In this document: piece after piece, positions 35,325 through 46,218 of the stretch
Numbering within the stretch: the first letter of the stretch is position 1
Layout: each line of letters starts with the position of its first letter
Source of the DNA: Allokutzneria oryzae
GTDB taxonomy: Bacteria; Actinomycetota; Actinomycetes; Mycobacteriales; Pseudonocardiaceae
DNA length: 64,000 bases
NCBI RefSeq assembly: GCF_042429765.1
Contig: NZ_JBHLZU010000020.1
Location: 360,537 to 424,536, forward strand
Reading direction: 5' to 3'
Notes under the pieces: model-generated
Database searches by the model: none
What the model was told of the DNA's origin: nothing
The model's input: the letters and a program-made list of their open reading frames with translations, nothing else
Program-made: the position numbers and the translations under genes

Positions 35325-35382
35325 TTACTGCATTGACTGCGAAACTGCATTCATTGCAAACATGCAGTGGATGCAGTGTAAT
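35325..35382. promoter_or_regulatory. Operator/promoter region between tetR-type gene and response regulator
   Basis: Arms ACTGCATTGACTGC (35327-35340) and GCAGTGGATGCAGT (35364-35377) match in 12 of 14 positions, and a third TGCATT word lies between them. The right arm touches TGTAAT (35377-35382), a -10 box 6 nt before GTG 35389. Confidence 0.55.
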
Positions 35383-35388
35383 GATCTC

Positions 35389-36131
35389 GTGGTGGGTGTT
35401 GGAGGGGACACGCGCGTAGCGGAGCCGGACGCGGCTCCGGTGGTACGTGCCAGGGTGCTCGTGGTGGACGACGAGCCGCACATCGTGGAGCTGCTCGCGA
35501 CGACGCTGCGCTTGTCGGGGCACGAGGTGACGACCGCCCGCAGTGGCCAGGAGGCGCTGCGGCTGATCGAGGACGAGCGCCCCGAGCTGGTGATCCTCGA
35601 CGTGATGCTGCCGGACGGCGATGGCTTCGAGCTCTGCTGCACGATGCGGCGCCGCCATCCCGGGGTTTCCGTGCTGTTCCTGACCGCGAGGGACTCCACA
35701 GAGGACAAGGTGCGCGGCCTGGGCATGGGCGGCGACGACTACGTCACCAAGCCGTTCAGCGTCGCCGAGGTGCTGGCCCGGGTGCAGGCGGTGCTGCGCA
35801 GGACGCGCGGTGAGGCCGCCGTCGAGGAGCCGGTGCTGCGCTGCGCCGACCTCGAACTGGACGAGCGGGCCTGCGAGGTGCGGCGGGCGGGCGAGTACGT
35901 CGAGCTCTCGCCGACCGAGTTCAAGCTGCTGCGCTACCTGCTCGTCAACGCCGGGCGCGTGCTGTCGAAGGCGCAGATCCTCGACCACGTGTGGCGCTAC
36001 GACTTCGGTGGGGACGGGTCGGTGGTGGAGAAGTTCATCTCCCGGCTTCGCCACAAGATCGACACGGCCGGTCGGGTGCGGCTGCTGCACACGGTGCGGG
36101 GCTTCGGCTACAGCCTCCGGCCGCCGCGCGC

Positions 36132-36135
<4 letters not shown>
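35389..36135 (+). CDS. OmpR-family response regulator
   Basis: 248 residues. The receiver domain has DDE, phosphoacceptor Asp71 (LVILDVMLPDGDGF) and KPFSVAEVLARV. A winged helix follows (VELSPTEFKLLRYLL, VEKFISRLRHKID, VRGFGYSLR). It activates or represses genes on phosphorylation by the kinase encoded next. GTG 35389 sits 6 nt after TGTAAT, which suggests a leaderless message; ATG 35371 in the same frame is an alternative. Its stop overlaps the kinase start by 4 bp (GTGA). Confidence 0.92.
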
Positions 36136-37559
<1,424 letters not shown>

Positions 37560-37564
37560 CGCAC

Positions 37565-37605
37565 CTGTCAGCAAGACGTCAGCTTCCGTGCGGGTTCGCG
37601 TCAGC
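37565..37605 (+). promoter_or_regulatory. Three in-phase GTCAGC hexamers upstream of the P450 gene
   Basis: GTCAGC occurs at 37567, 37578 and 37600, that is at spacings of 11 and 22 bp, all on the same strand. Tandem repeats at 11-bp steps are the usual layout of OmpR/PhoB-type response-regulator sites. The obvious candidate regulator is encoded just upstream. Confidence 0.5.
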
Positions 37606-37652
37606 CGACCCTGGTGACCTGGAGGCACACCGCGAGAAAAGGGAGTCCCACC

Positions 37653-38849
37653 ATGAGCTGCCCCGTCTCCCACCCGCCGCTGCCGACCCAGCGCGTGGAC
37701 CCGCTGATGCCGCCGCCGGAGTACGCCGCCTTCCTGGAGGAGGCTCCGATCACCAAGGTGCTCGACTTCGTCGGCCAGGAGGCCTGGCTGGTCACCCGGT
37801 ACGCAGACGTCCGCGCAGTGCTCGGCGACCCGCGTTTCTCCTCCGACTTCATCCCGCCGGAGCTGGCGGGCGTCGCGCGTCCCGACGAGCCGGTCAAGCC
37901 GTTCATCCGGCTCGACCCGCCCGAGCACACCCGCTTCCGCCGCGCGTTGACCGGGGAGTTCACCGTCCGGCAGATCCGGCTGCTCGAACCGGGCATCCGG
38001 CAGCTGGTCGAGGACCGGCTCGACGAGCTGGAGCGCGCCGGGCACGGGGCGGACCTGGTGGAGCTGGTGTCACTGCCGATCCCGTCGCTGGTGATCTGCC
38101 AGCTGCTCGGTGTGCCCTACTCCGACCACACCCGGTTCCAGGAGGACAGCAAGCAGCTGCTGACCAAGGACCTGGCGCCCGAGGAGCGGATGAAGGCGGG
38201 CAACCGGCTGCGCGAGTACATGCTGGAGCTGGTGCACCTCAAGCAGCGCGAGCCGGACGCGGCCCTGATGACCAGGCTCATCGAGCGTTCCGAGGAGATG
38301 GAGCAGCCCTTCAGCGACCTGGAGCTGGCCTCCATCGGCCTGCTGCTGCTCATCGCGGGCCACGAGACCACCGCGAACATGATCGCGCTGACCACGGTCG
38401 CGCTGCTGCGCCAGCCGGAGAAGGTCGAGGCCCTGCGCGCCGATCCGTCCACAGTGGACAAGTTTGTCGAGGAGGCGCTGCGGCTGCTCACCATCGTGCA
38501 GCACGGCGTCCGGCGGCTGGCCACCGAGGACATCGAGGTCGGCGGAACGCTCATCCGCAAGGGCGAGTGGGTGCTCGCCTCGCTGGCCGCGGGCAACCGG
38601 GACCCGGAGGTCTTCGCCGAGCCGGACGAGCTCGACCCGACCCGCAAGCGCATCACGCACCTGTCCTTCGGGTTCGGGCCGCACCAGTGCCTGGGCCAGC
38701 AGCTGGCCAGGGTCGAGCTGCAGATCGCACTCGCCGCCTTGTTCCGCCGGTTCCCGACGCTGCGGCTCGACCTGCCGGAAGGCGAGGAAATTCCGTACAA
38801 GCACGACATGTTGATTTACGGAGTGCACCGGCTGCCCGTCGCTTGGTGA
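37653..38849 (+). CDS. Cytochrome P450
   Basis: 398 residues, typical for a soluble bacterial P450 (CYP105/107-like in general form; I do not assign a family). Oxygen-binding helix I has AGHETTAN, helix K has the ExxR motif in FVEEALRLL, and the heme loop is FGFGPHQCLGQQLARVEL with the cysteine ligand Cys346. It would hydroxylate a small molecule using electrons from the ferredoxin and reductase encoded downstream. ATG 37653 has a purine-rich AAAAGGGAG upstream. The gene is followed by ferredoxin after 36 bp. Confidence 0.95.
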   Translation: MSCPVSHPPLPTQRVDPLMPPPEYAAFLEEAPITKVLDFVGQEAWLVTRYADVRAVLGDPRFSSDFIPPELAGVARPDEPVKPFIRLDPPEHTRFRRALTGEFTVRQIRLLEPGIRQLVEDRLDELERAGHGADLVELVSLPIPSLVICQLLGVPYSDHTRFQEDSKQLLTKDLAPEERMKAGNRLREYMLELVHLKQREPDAALMTRLIERSEEMEQPFSDLELASIGLLLLIAGHETTANMIALTTVALLRQPEKVEALRADPSTVDKFVEEALRLLTIVQHGVRRLATEDIEVGGTLIRKGEWVLASLAAGNRDPEVFAEPDELDPTRKRITHLSFGFGPHQCLGQQLARVELQIALAALFRRFPTLRLDLPEGEEIPYKHDMLIYGVHRLPVAW

Positions 38850-38885
38850 AGGATGGGACGGGTAGGAACGACGAGGAGTGTTCTG

Positions 38886-39083
38886 ATGCGAGTCGAGATC
38901 GATGAGGACAAGTGCTGCGGAGCCGGATCGTGCGTGCTCTCCGCTCCGGACGTCTTTGACCAGCGGGACTCCGACGGGGTCGTCGTGCTGCTGATGGAGC
39001 GTCCCGGCGAGGAGCTGCGCGAGGCCGTCGAGGAGGCCGCCGAGCGCTGTCCCGCCGCCGCGATCACCGTGCTGGAGCAGTGA
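38886..39083 (+). CDS. Ferredoxin of the P450 system ([3Fe-4S] type)
   Basis: 65 residues. The cysteine pattern (DKCCGAGSCVL near residues 8-17, then RCPAAAI near the end) is that of actinobacterial single-cluster ferredoxins that serve P450s. The usual middle Cys of a [4Fe-4S] set is not present, which favours [3Fe-4S]. It carries electrons from the reductase encoded next to the P450. The stop overlaps the start of the reductase gene (GTGA). Confidence 0.92.
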   Translation: MRVEIDEDKCCGAGSCVLSAPDVFDQRDSDGVVVLLMERPGEELREAVEEAAERCPAAAITVLEQ

Positions 39084-40261
39084 CAGGCGTGACCACGGTG
39101 CAACGGATCGTTGTCGTCGGCGCCTCGGCGGCCGGTCTCGGTGCCGCCGAGGCGCTGCGCAGGCGCGGCTACGACGGCCACCTGACCCTGGTCGGAGCCG
39201 AGACCCACCTGCCGTACGACCGGCCCCCGCTGTCCAAGCAGGTGCTCTCGGGGGCGTGGGAGCCGGAACGCACCCAGCTGCGCGGCGATGACAAGATCGC
39301 TGACCTGCGGCTGGACCTGCGCCTGGCGACCAGGGCCTCCGGGGTCGACGCGGCCGGGCGGCAGGTGCTGCTCGACGGCGGCGACCGGGTCGGCTACGAC
39401 GGCCTGGTGATCGCCACCGGCGTGGTGCCGAGGACGCTGCCCGGCACGACCGGCCTCGGTGGCGTGCACGTGCTGCGGACCCTCGACGACGCGTTGTCGC
39501 TGCAGGTCGAGCTGCTCGCCGGGCCCCGGCTGGTCGTGGTCGGGGCCGGGCTGATCGGCTGCGAGGTCGCCGCGACCGCGCGCAAGCTCGGTCTGGACGT
39601 GACCCTGGTGGACCCGCTGCCGGTGCCGATGACCCGTCAGGTCGGGCCGCGCATCGGAGAGCTGGTCGCGAACCTGCACGCCGAGAACGGGGTCCACCTG
39701 CGCTTCGGTGTCGGAGTGGAGTCCGTGCTGTCGGAGGCGGGCAGGGTCACCGGCGTCGTGCTCACCGACGGCACCAGGGTCGACGCCGACGCGATGCTGG
39801 TCGGCATCGGGGCCACCGCCGTCACCGACTGGCTCGACGGCAGCGGCATCCCGGTCGACGAGCTGGGCGTGCGCTGCGACGCGTACTGCTCGGCCGCGCC
39901 CGGCGTGTACGCGGCGGGCGACGTGGCGTCCTGGGAGCACCCGGTGCTGGGACGGATGCGGCTGGAGCACCGCACCAACGCCACCGAGCAGGCGATGGCC
40001 GTCGCGGCGAACCTCCTCGGCGCACAACAGGAGTACCGGCCGCTGCCGTACTTCTGGAGCGACCAGTACGACACGAAGATCCAGATGTTCGGCTGGCCGC
40101 TGCCCGGCGACGAGATGGAGATCGTCGAAGGGTCACCGGAGGAGGGGCAGTTCATCGCCGCCTACCGCCGCGACGGCGCGCTGACCGCCGCCATGGGCTG
40201 GAACTCCGCGCGGGGCCTGCGCCCCTACCGCCAGGAGCTCATGCGGGCCATGGCCGGCTAG
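39080..40261 (+). CDS. NAD(P)H-dependent ferredoxin reductase (FAD, P450 electron transfer)
   Basis: 393 residues. It has two dinucleotide-binding folds (IVVVGASAAGLGAAEALRR for FAD near the N-terminus; LVVVGAGLIGCEVAATARK for NAD(P)H), the FAD block GVYAAGDVASWE, and the C-terminal domain of putidaredoxin-reductase-type enzymes. With the ferredoxin and the P450 it completes a class I electron chain. The start is GTG 39080, overlapping the ferredoxin stop, or GTG 39089. The TAG stop lies in a CTAG shared with the convergent helicase gene. Confidence 0.93.
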   Translation: MTGVTTVQRIVVVGASAAGLGAAEALRRRGYDGHLTLVGAETHLPYDRPPLSKQVLSGAWEPERTQLRGDDKIADLRLDLRLATRASGVDAAGRQVLLDGGDRVGYDGLVIATGVVPRTLPGTTGLGGVHVLRTLDDALSLQVELLAGPRLVVVGAGLIGCEVAATARKLGLDVTLVDPLPVPMTRQVGPRIGELVANLHAENGVHLRFGVGVESVLSEAGRVTGVVLTDGTRVDADAMLVGIGATAVTDWLDGSGIPVDELGVRCDAYCSAAPGVYAAGDVASWEHPVLGRMRLEHRTNATEQAMAVAANLLGAQQEYRPLPYFWSDQYDTKIQMFGWPLPGDEMEIVEGSPEEGQFIAAYRRDGALTAAMGWNSARGLRPYRQELMRAMAG

Positions 40262-42678
40262 CCGGGGGTGGGCGGAGCGACGGGGTTCTCGGGCCAGCGG
40301 TGCTTGGGATAGCGGCCCCGGAGCTCCGCCCGCACCTGCGGATAGCCGTTCCGCCAGAACGACGCGAGGTCCCTGGTGACGGCCGTGGGGCGCCCGGCGG
40401 GGGAGAGCAGGTGCAGCAGCACCGTCACTCTGCCACCCGCGATCCTGGGCGTGTCCGTCCAGCCGAAGGCGTGCTGCACCTTCACCGGCAGCACCGGCTC
40501 CGCGCCCGAGTAGTCCAGCTTCGCCTTGGTCCCGGACGGCAACGCGATCCGCTCCGGCGCCAGCTCGTCCACGCGCCCGGCCAGCGACCACGGCACCAAC
40601 CGCCGCAGGGCCGCGCCAGCATCGATCTTCGCCAGGTCCGCTCGCCGCCGCGCCTGGGACAGGTCCAACCACTCGTCCACAGTGGACAGGAGGCTCGCCT
40701 CGTCCACCTTCGGCCACTCGCCGCCGAGCGCCTCGTGGAGGAACGCCAGCCGCTGGCGGAGCCTGCTCGCGTCCTCCGACCACCTCAGCAGCGCGGTGCC
40801 TTCCTTGCGCAGTCCATCGACGAGTGCGTCGTGCACTGCCGATCTGTCCGGAGTGGACAGTGGCTTCTCGTGCAGCACGATCGCTCCGAGCCTGCGCACC
40901 CTGCGGGCCACCACGTCGCCGTCCTGCCAGCCCACCTCCTCCGCTTCGGAGAGCAGGGCGCGCCCGGCCGACACCGCCAGTGTCTCGTCGGCCACGGCGG
41001 CCAGTCGGATGCGCCCGTGCCGCTTTCCGGGTTCTCGGTCGGCGACCGCCACGGCAAGCCACTCCGCGTCGGTGAGCGCGCTTCCGGGTGGCAGCTCCAC
41101 GGCTGTCCCGCCCGCCAGCAGGTACACCGGTCCGCCGCCGGTCCTGCGCTTGGCCAGCCGCTCCGGATGGGCAAGGGCCACAACGAGGGCTGGGTCCGGT
41201 TCGCGGTCCTTTCCGCCTCGCGCCTGGTTCTTGAGCCGGTCCACCTCGCGGCGCCAGCGTTGTGTCGCTGGGCTGCCAGACTTCAAGCGCTGCAACGATG
41301 TTCTGATGTCCACATCGGACGCAAGCGTGTCGTCGTCGAGCAGGGCGACGACCTCGGCCGCTGCTCGCGCGCCAACTGCCGCCGCTCCGTCGATCAGCGA
41401 TCGTGCCAGTCGCGGGTGCAGTCCGACCTCGGCGAGTCCGCGTCCGCGTTCGGTCAGTTCACCGCGTTCGTCCAGTGCTCCCAGGGCATGGAGCACCTCG
41501 CGGCCCGCGTTCAGCGCTCCGGCGGGGGGAGCGTCCCACCACGAGAGCGCGGAGCCGTCCGGTGTGCCCCAGCTCGCCAGCTCCAGCGCCAGGCGGGTCA
41601 GGTCGGCCGTGCGGATCTCCGGCTCCGGGTGTCGTGGCAGTGTGCCGTGCTCGTGCTCCGGCCAGCAGCGGTAAACCACGCCGGGGGCTTCGCGCCCGGC
41701 TCGGCCCGCGCGCTGCTCCGCGACCGCCGTTGAGACGCGAACCGTTGCCAGCCCGGCCATTCCCCGCCTGTGGTCCACTTTGGACACTCGGGACAGGCCC
41801 GCGTCCACGACGATCCGGACGCCCGGGACCGTGAGGCTCGACTCCGCGACCGCCGTGGACAGGATCACCCTGCGCTGGTCGCCCGGTCGGAGGGCCGCGT
41901 CCTGCTCCGCGCTGGGCAACCGGCCGTGCAACGGGCGGACCACAACGTCGCGCAGGCCGCTCAACGCTTCGCCGACACGGCGGATCTCCGCCGCGCCAGG
42001 GAGAAACACCAGCACGTCACCTGTGCAGTCGGCGAGCGCCGCGCGCACCGCCCGAGCGACGGTGCCCTCGATGCGTTCGCGGCTCGCGGGCGCCACATAG
42101 CGGGCCTCGACCGGGAAAGCCACCGAAGGCACGCGCAGAACCGGGGCCGACCCGAGGAGCTCGGAGACCTGTTCGGCCGCGACCGTCGCGGAGGTCGCCA
42201 GCAGGCGCAGGTCCTCGCGCAGCCCTGCGCGCGCGTCCACCAGCAACGTCAGCAGCAGGTCCGCGTCCAGGTGCCGCTCGTGGATCTCGTCGAGCATCAC
42301 CGTGTCCACGCCCGCGAGCTCCGGATCGGCCTGCAACCGCCGCACAAGCAGGCCGGAGGTGACCACCTCGACCCGGGTGGACGCCGACACCTTGCGATCG
42401 CCGCGCACCGAGTAGCCCACGGTCTCGCCGACCCGCTCGCCGAGCAGGCTCGCCATCCGCGCCGCGGCGGCCCGCGCGGCCAGTCTCCGCGGCTCCGCGA
42501 CGACAACTCGCGCACCGCCCGCTGCCAGCGCCAACGGCACGAGCGTGGTCTTGCCGGTTCCGGGCGGCGCTACTAGGACGGCGGTGCCGTGCTCGCTCAG
42601 CAGCGCGCCCACCTCGTCAAGTACCGCACGTACCGGCAGGTCGGGAAGCTGATGCCAATTACTCGCGATTGCGACCAC
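40258..42678 (-). CDS. hrpB: ATP-dependent helicase HrpB
   Basis: 806 residues from GTG 42678. DEAH/RHA-type helicase: Walker A VAPPGTGKTTLVPLAL, motif Ia VAEPRRLAARAAA, the DEIH box (MLDEIHERHLDAD), motif III LATSAT, and motif VI QRAGRAGRE. Then come the winged-helix/HA2 regions and the HrpB-specific C-terminus (LRGRYPKHRWPENP at the very end). It probably unwinds RNA or RNA-DNA hybrids; the role in bacteria is poorly known. The open frame extends to 42789, but that would overlap the divergent glycosyltransferase gene, so I prefer the internal GTG. Confidence 0.92.
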   Translation of the reverse strand: MVAIASNWHQLPDLPVRAVLDEVGALLSEHGTAVLVAPPGTGKTTLVPLALAAGGARVVVAEPRRLAARAAAARMASLLGERVGETVGYSVRGDRKVSASTRVEVVTSGLLVRRLQADPELAGVDTVMLDEIHERHLDADLLLTLLVDARAGLREDLRLLATSATVAAEQVSELLGSAPVLRVPSVAFPVEARYVAPASRERIEGTVARAVRAALADCTGDVLVFLPGAAEIRRVGEALSGLRDVVVRPLHGRLPSAEQDAALRPGDQRRVILSTAVAESSLTVPGVRIVVDAGLSRVSKVDHRRGMAGLATVRVSTAVAEQRAGRAGREAPGVVYRCWPEHEHGTLPRHPEPEIRTADLTRLALELASWGTPDGSALSWWDAPPAGALNAGREVLHALGALDERGELTERGRGLAEVGLHPRLARSLIDGAAAVGARAAAEVVALLDDDTLASDVDIRTSLQRLKSGSPATQRWRREVDRLKNQARGGKDREPDPALVVALAHPERLAKRRTGGGPVYLLAGGTAVELPPGSALTDAEWLAVAVADREPGKRHGRIRLAAVADETLAVSAGRALLSEAEEVGWQDGDVVARRVRRLGAIVLHEKPLSTPDRSAVHDALVDGLRKEGTALLRWSEDASRLRQRLAFLHEALGGEWPKVDEASLLSTVDEWLDLSQARRRADLAKIDAGAALRRLVPWSLAGRVDELAPERIALPSGTKAKLDYSGAEPVLPVKVQHAFGWTDTPRIAGGRVTVLLHLLSPAGRPTAVTRDLASFWRNGYPQVRAELRGRYPKHRWPENPVAPPTPG

Positions 42679-42709
42679 GGAACGGCAGCCTGCCAGGCAG
42701 ACTGCGAGC

Positions 42710-43930
42710 ATGCCTCGTGCCACCCGCAAGTCCGGCAAGCTGCTGAGCCGCACCGCCACGTTCGTCGCCACGGCTTCGGTCCTGCGCACCGCTTACGCCC
42801 TGGTCACCCTGCGCCGCATGCGGCCCATCGCCGCTGAGCCGCTGCGCGAGCAGCCCACCGTCTCGGTCATCGTCCCGGCCAGGGACGAGGAGGCCGTGAT
42901 CGACAGGTGCCTGACCGCGCTGCGGGCGCAGACCCACAAGGCGCTGCGCATCGTGGTGGTGGACGACGGATCCGCCGACCGCACCGGGGCCATCGCCGCC
43001 AGGCACGCCGAGGAAGACCCCCGTGTCCGCGTGGTGACCAGCGACGGGCCGCCGGAGGGTTGGGCGGGCAAGGTGCACGCGATGCACGTCGGCGTCACCG
43101 CTGCCGACTCCGCGCCGGACTGGCCGGACGCCTCGGGGCCGACCGAGTGGCTGCTGTTCTTCGACGCCGACACCACGGCGCACCCCGAGCTGGTGGGCCG
43201 CCTGCTCACCACCGCGCTCGCCCGCGAGGCCGACCTGGTGTCCACGCCGGGGGTGACCGACCGGGTCCGCTTCGAGCACTGGACCGTGCTGCCCCCGGCG
43301 ATCGCGATGATCCTGGAGACCGCGGGGCCGGACGGCAGGGGACTGCTCGCGTTGGCGTACGGGCATTGCATGTTGTTCCGCCGCGACGCCTACGAGCGGG
43401 TCGGCGGCTGGCCCGCGCTGGCGGGCTCGCGCGGGGAGGACGTGGCGATGGCCACGCTGCTCCGCGACCAGGGCGCGCGGACGCTGGCGGTGGACAGCCA
43501 GGGCATGCTCGGCAACTCCGGCATGGACGGTTTCGGTGTCCTGTGGCGGTCGCTGCGCAAGAGCTTCGTCGCGGGCAACAACGGTGACGTGCGGGTGCTG
43601 GGCGCGGGAACCGCGTGGCAGGCCCTCTACAGCGCCGTGCCGATCGTCGCGCTGACGAGGGGGCTCCGTCGCCGCAGAACCGGGCTCATCGCCGCGGGAG
43701 CCGTCGCGTGGGGGGCGCAGGCGATCACGCACGCCGCGGTCGCCCGCACGCTCAACCAGCCCGCCGTGAGCGGACTGGTCGCGCCGCTGGTCGGGACCGC
43801 GTTCGCCGGGCTGCTCGGTGACTCCGTGCGGACCGCGCTGGACAGGTCCACCACCTGGCGGGGCCGCCCGGTCGTGGCCAAGGGAGCGGAGCCGCTGTTG
43901 CGCGTGGGCCGTCGCCAGGGTGGTCAATAA
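42710..43930 (+). CDS. Glycosyltransferase family 2, membrane-anchored
   Basis: 406 residues. The GT-A fold reads VSVIVPARDEEAVIDRCL, then IVVVDDGSADRTGAIA (first metal/nucleotide Asp motif), LLFFDADTTAHP (DxD-type motif) and GEDVAMATLLRDQGAR (the acidic base region, ED). The C-terminal part has three or four membrane helices. This domain order resembles HpnB/CrtQ-like glycosyltransferases that modify carotenoid or hopanoid lipids. No such biosynthesis genes are nearby, so the substrate is open. It is divergent from hrpB with 31 bp between starts. Confidence 0.87.
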   Translation: MPRATRKSGKLLSRTATFVATASVLRTAYALVTLRRMRPIAAEPLREQPTVSVIVPARDEEAVIDRCLTALRAQTHKALRIVVVDDGSADRTGAIAARHAEEDPRVRVVTSDGPPEGWAGKVHAMHVGVTAADSAPDWPDASGPTEWLLFFDADTTAHPELVGRLLTTALAREADLVSTPGVTDRVRFEHWTVLPPAIAMILETAGPDGRGLLALAYGHCMLFRRDAYERVGGWPALAGSRGEDVAMATLLRDQGARTLAVDSQGMLGNSGMDGFGVLWRSLRKSFVAGNNGDVRVLGAGTAWQALYSAVPIVALTRGLRRRRTGLIAAGAVAWGAQAITHAAVARTLNQPAVSGLVAPLVGTAFAGLLGDSVRTALDRSTTWRGRPVVAKGAEPLLRVGRRQGGQ

Positions 43931-44015
43931 CGGGCGAACACCGATCGGAGCACGAAACCGGTTGCCGAATGGCTTACTCTTAGCTCTGCTAACGAGAGCA
44001 GTAGGAGGCACAAGG

Positions 44016-45338
44016 GTGAGCACGGCCGCCGAGACCGCACCGCCGGAACAGCTCCCCAACCGCCTGCCCAACGAGGTGTGGGTGCTGGTCGCGGCGAGCT
44101 TCGTGATCGCGATCGGCTTCGGCATCGTCGCGCCCGCGCTGCCCAGCTTCGCCGCGAGCTTCGACGTCGGCGTCACCGCGTCCTCGGTGGTGATCAGCGC
44201 CTTCGCCTTCACCCGGCTGGCGTTCGCCCCGGTCAGCGGCAGGCTGGTGGCGTTCTTCGGCGAGCGCCCGGTCTACGTGTGGGGACTGCTGATCGTGGCG
44301 GTCTCCACCGGCGCCTGCGCCTTCGCCGGGGAGTACTGGCAGCTGCTGGTGCTGCGCGGGCTCGGCGGGACCGGCTCGACGATGTTCACCGTCTCGGCCG
44401 TGGCGCTGCTGATCCGGCTGAGCCCGCCGCACCTGCGCGGCCGCGCGTCGGGGGTGTGGGCGACCGGCTTCCTGCTCGGCAACATCACCGGCCCGATCGT
44501 CGGCGGCGGCCTCGTCGGCATCTCGATCAAGCTGCCGTTCCTCACCTACGCCGTTGCGCTGATCGTCGCGGCCTTCGTCGCCTGGTTCTTCCTGCGCAAG
44601 TCCACCCTGGTCGCGCCGGACCGCGATGACGCCCGCCCGCTGCTGACGGTGCGCGAGGCGGTCGGCCACGGCACCTACCGCGCGGCGCTGGCCTCCAGCT
44701 TCGCCAACGGCTGGACCGTGTTCGGCGTGCGCATGGCGCTGATCCCGCTGTTCGTCACCCAGGCGCTGCACGAGAACGAGACGTGGGCGGGCATCTCGCT
44801 GTCGGTCTTCGCAGGCGGCAACGCGCTCGTCCTGCTCTTCTCCGGCCGCCTCGCCGACTCCAAGGGTCGCAAGCCCCTCGCGGTCGCCGGTCTGCTCGTC
44901 GCGGGCGGCGCGATGATCTGGCTCGGCTACACCGACTCCATCCCGAGCTTCCTCGCGGCGTCCCTGGTCGCGGGCTTCGGCGCGGGGCTGCTCAACCCCG
45001 CCCAGAGCGCCGCGGTCGCGGACGTGGTCGGCAGCGAGAAGCGCGGCGGACCGGCGCTCGCAGGCTTCCAGATGGCCGCCGACGTCGGCACGATCCTCGG
45101 CCCGTTGCTCGCGGGCGTGATGGCGGAGAACCTGTCCTTCGAGACGGCCTTCGCGGTCACCGGCATCACGATGCTGCTGGCCCTGGTGCCGTGGCTGCTG
45201 GCCCCGGAGACGCTGCCGAAGAAGGCGGGCGAGCACACGGCGACGGAGGTGGCAGCGGAGAGCGGCTGCCTCGACGAGTGCCCCGAGGTGCCGACCGGCG
45301 AGCGGGTCGCGGGCAAACCGCAGCAGCCGCAGCCCTAG
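44016..45338 (+). CDS. Major facilitator superfamily exporter
   Basis: 440 residues with twelve membrane helices (first: VWVLVAASFVIAIGFGIVAP). The loop 2-3 motif is degenerate (GRLVAFFGERPVYVWG). Motif C of drug-proton antiporters is suggested by GFLLGNITGPIVGGGL in helix 5, which favours export. GTG 44016 is well supported by GGAGG at 7-nt spacing. A small inverted repeat (GCTCT/AGAGC near 43984-43999) lies in the leader and could bind a regulator. The stop TAG is part of CTAG shared with the next convergent gene. Confidence 0.9.
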   Translation: MSTAAETAPPEQLPNRLPNEVWVLVAASFVIAIGFGIVAPALPSFAASFDVGVTASSVVISAFAFTRLAFAPVSGRLVAFFGERPVYVWGLLIVAVSTGACAFAGEYWQLLVLRGLGGTGSTMFTVSAVALLIRLSPPHLRGRASGVWATGFLLGNITGPIVGGGLVGISIKLPFLTYAVALIVAAFVAWFFLRKSTLVAPDRDDARPLLTVREAVGHGTYRAALASSFANGWTVFGVRMALIPLFVTQALHENETWAGISLSVFAGGNALVLLFSGRLADSKGRKPLAVAGLLVAGGAMIWLGYTDSIPSFLAASLVAGFGAGLLNPAQSAAVADVVGSEKRGGPALAGFQMAADVGTILGPLLAGVMAENLSFETAFAVTGITMLLALVPWLLAPETLPKKAGEHTATEVAAESGCLDECPEVPTGERVAGKPQQPQP

Positions 45339-46030
45339 CTGACTCCGACCCCGATCAGCATGCCGACCAGGTAGGTGGCACCGGCGGCGACCGCGCCGAA
45401 CACCAGTTGGCGCACGCCGTTGTACCACCAGGACCGCGTGGTGAACTGCGACACCAGTGCCCCGGCGGCGAACAGGCCGACCCCGCCGACAAGCAGCCCG
45501 AGCAGCAACGAGTCCGATCCGAGCAGGAACGGGACCAACGGGAACAGCCCGCCGACGGCGAAGCACAGGAACGACGAGACGCCAGCGACCACCGGCGACG
45601 GCTGCTCATCCGGGTTGACGCCGAGCTCCTGCGTGATGTGCACGCGGACGGCCAACTCCGGGTCGGCGTGCACCTCGGCGGCCGCCCGCTCCGCGGTCTC
45701 CCGGCTGAGACCCATCTCCACGTACATGTCCACCAGCTCGGCCTCCTCCGCGCGGGGGTTCGTGCGCAGCTCGTGGCGTTCGGTCGCCACCTCGGCCCTG
45801 ACCGCGTTGTTCTGGGTCTCCACCGACGCGTACTCGCCGAGCGCCATGGAGAACGCGCCCGCGACCAACCCGGCCATGCCCGACAGGATGATGACCGTGC
45901 TGCTCGCGCCCCCGCCTCCGACTCCGGCGACAAGGGCGATGTTGGTCACCAAGCCGTCCATCGCACCGAAAACGGCGGGCCGCAGCCAGCCTCCAGACAC
46001 GTCGGTGTGCGTGTGGCCGATCTCGTCCAT
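45335..46030 (-). CDS. VIT1/CCC1 transporter family protein
   Basis: 231 residues. It starts with the family signature (WLRPAVFGAMDGLVTNIALV) and has five membrane helices. A cytoplasmic Glu-rich, metal-binding-like loop lies between helices 2 and 3 (EYASVETQNNAVRAEV, then EEAELVDMYVEMGLSRETA). The family moves iron or manganese. Here the direction and metal are inferred from yeast Ccc1 and plant VIT1 only. It is convergent with the MFS gene; both TAG stops lie in the same CTAG (45335-45338). Confidence 0.9.
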   Translation of the reverse strand: MDEIGHTHTDVSGGWLRPAVFGAMDGLVTNIALVAGVGGGGASSTVIILSGMAGLVAGAFSMALGEYASVETQNNAVRAEVATERHELRTNPRAEEAELVDMYVEMGLSRETAERAAAEVHADPELAVRVHITQELGVNPDEQPSPVVAGVSSFLCFAVGGLFPLVPFLLGSDSLLLGLLVGGVGLFAAGALVSQFTTRSWWYNGVRQLVFGAVAAGATYLVGMLIGVGVS

Positions 46031-46218
46031 ACCGCGACGGTAAGTCGTCGCAGCCGAATCAGGACAGCCTTGCGAAGGTGTGCCTGGCCTGCCCGGATGT
46101 ACTGCGCTTGTACCCTCGCCACACGGTGATGTCACCCACTGCCGTGTTGTCTGTCCGGCGGGGAAGTGCACAGCAGAAGTCCGGCGTTGACCGGAAACGG
46201 AATCGGGAGGAAGCCGAC

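Noticed and set aside
37653..45338. Secondary-metabolite gene cluster (P450, glycosyltransferase, MFS exporter)
   Set aside because: No core biosynthetic enzyme is present, and hrpB and unrelated genes intervene in other orientations.
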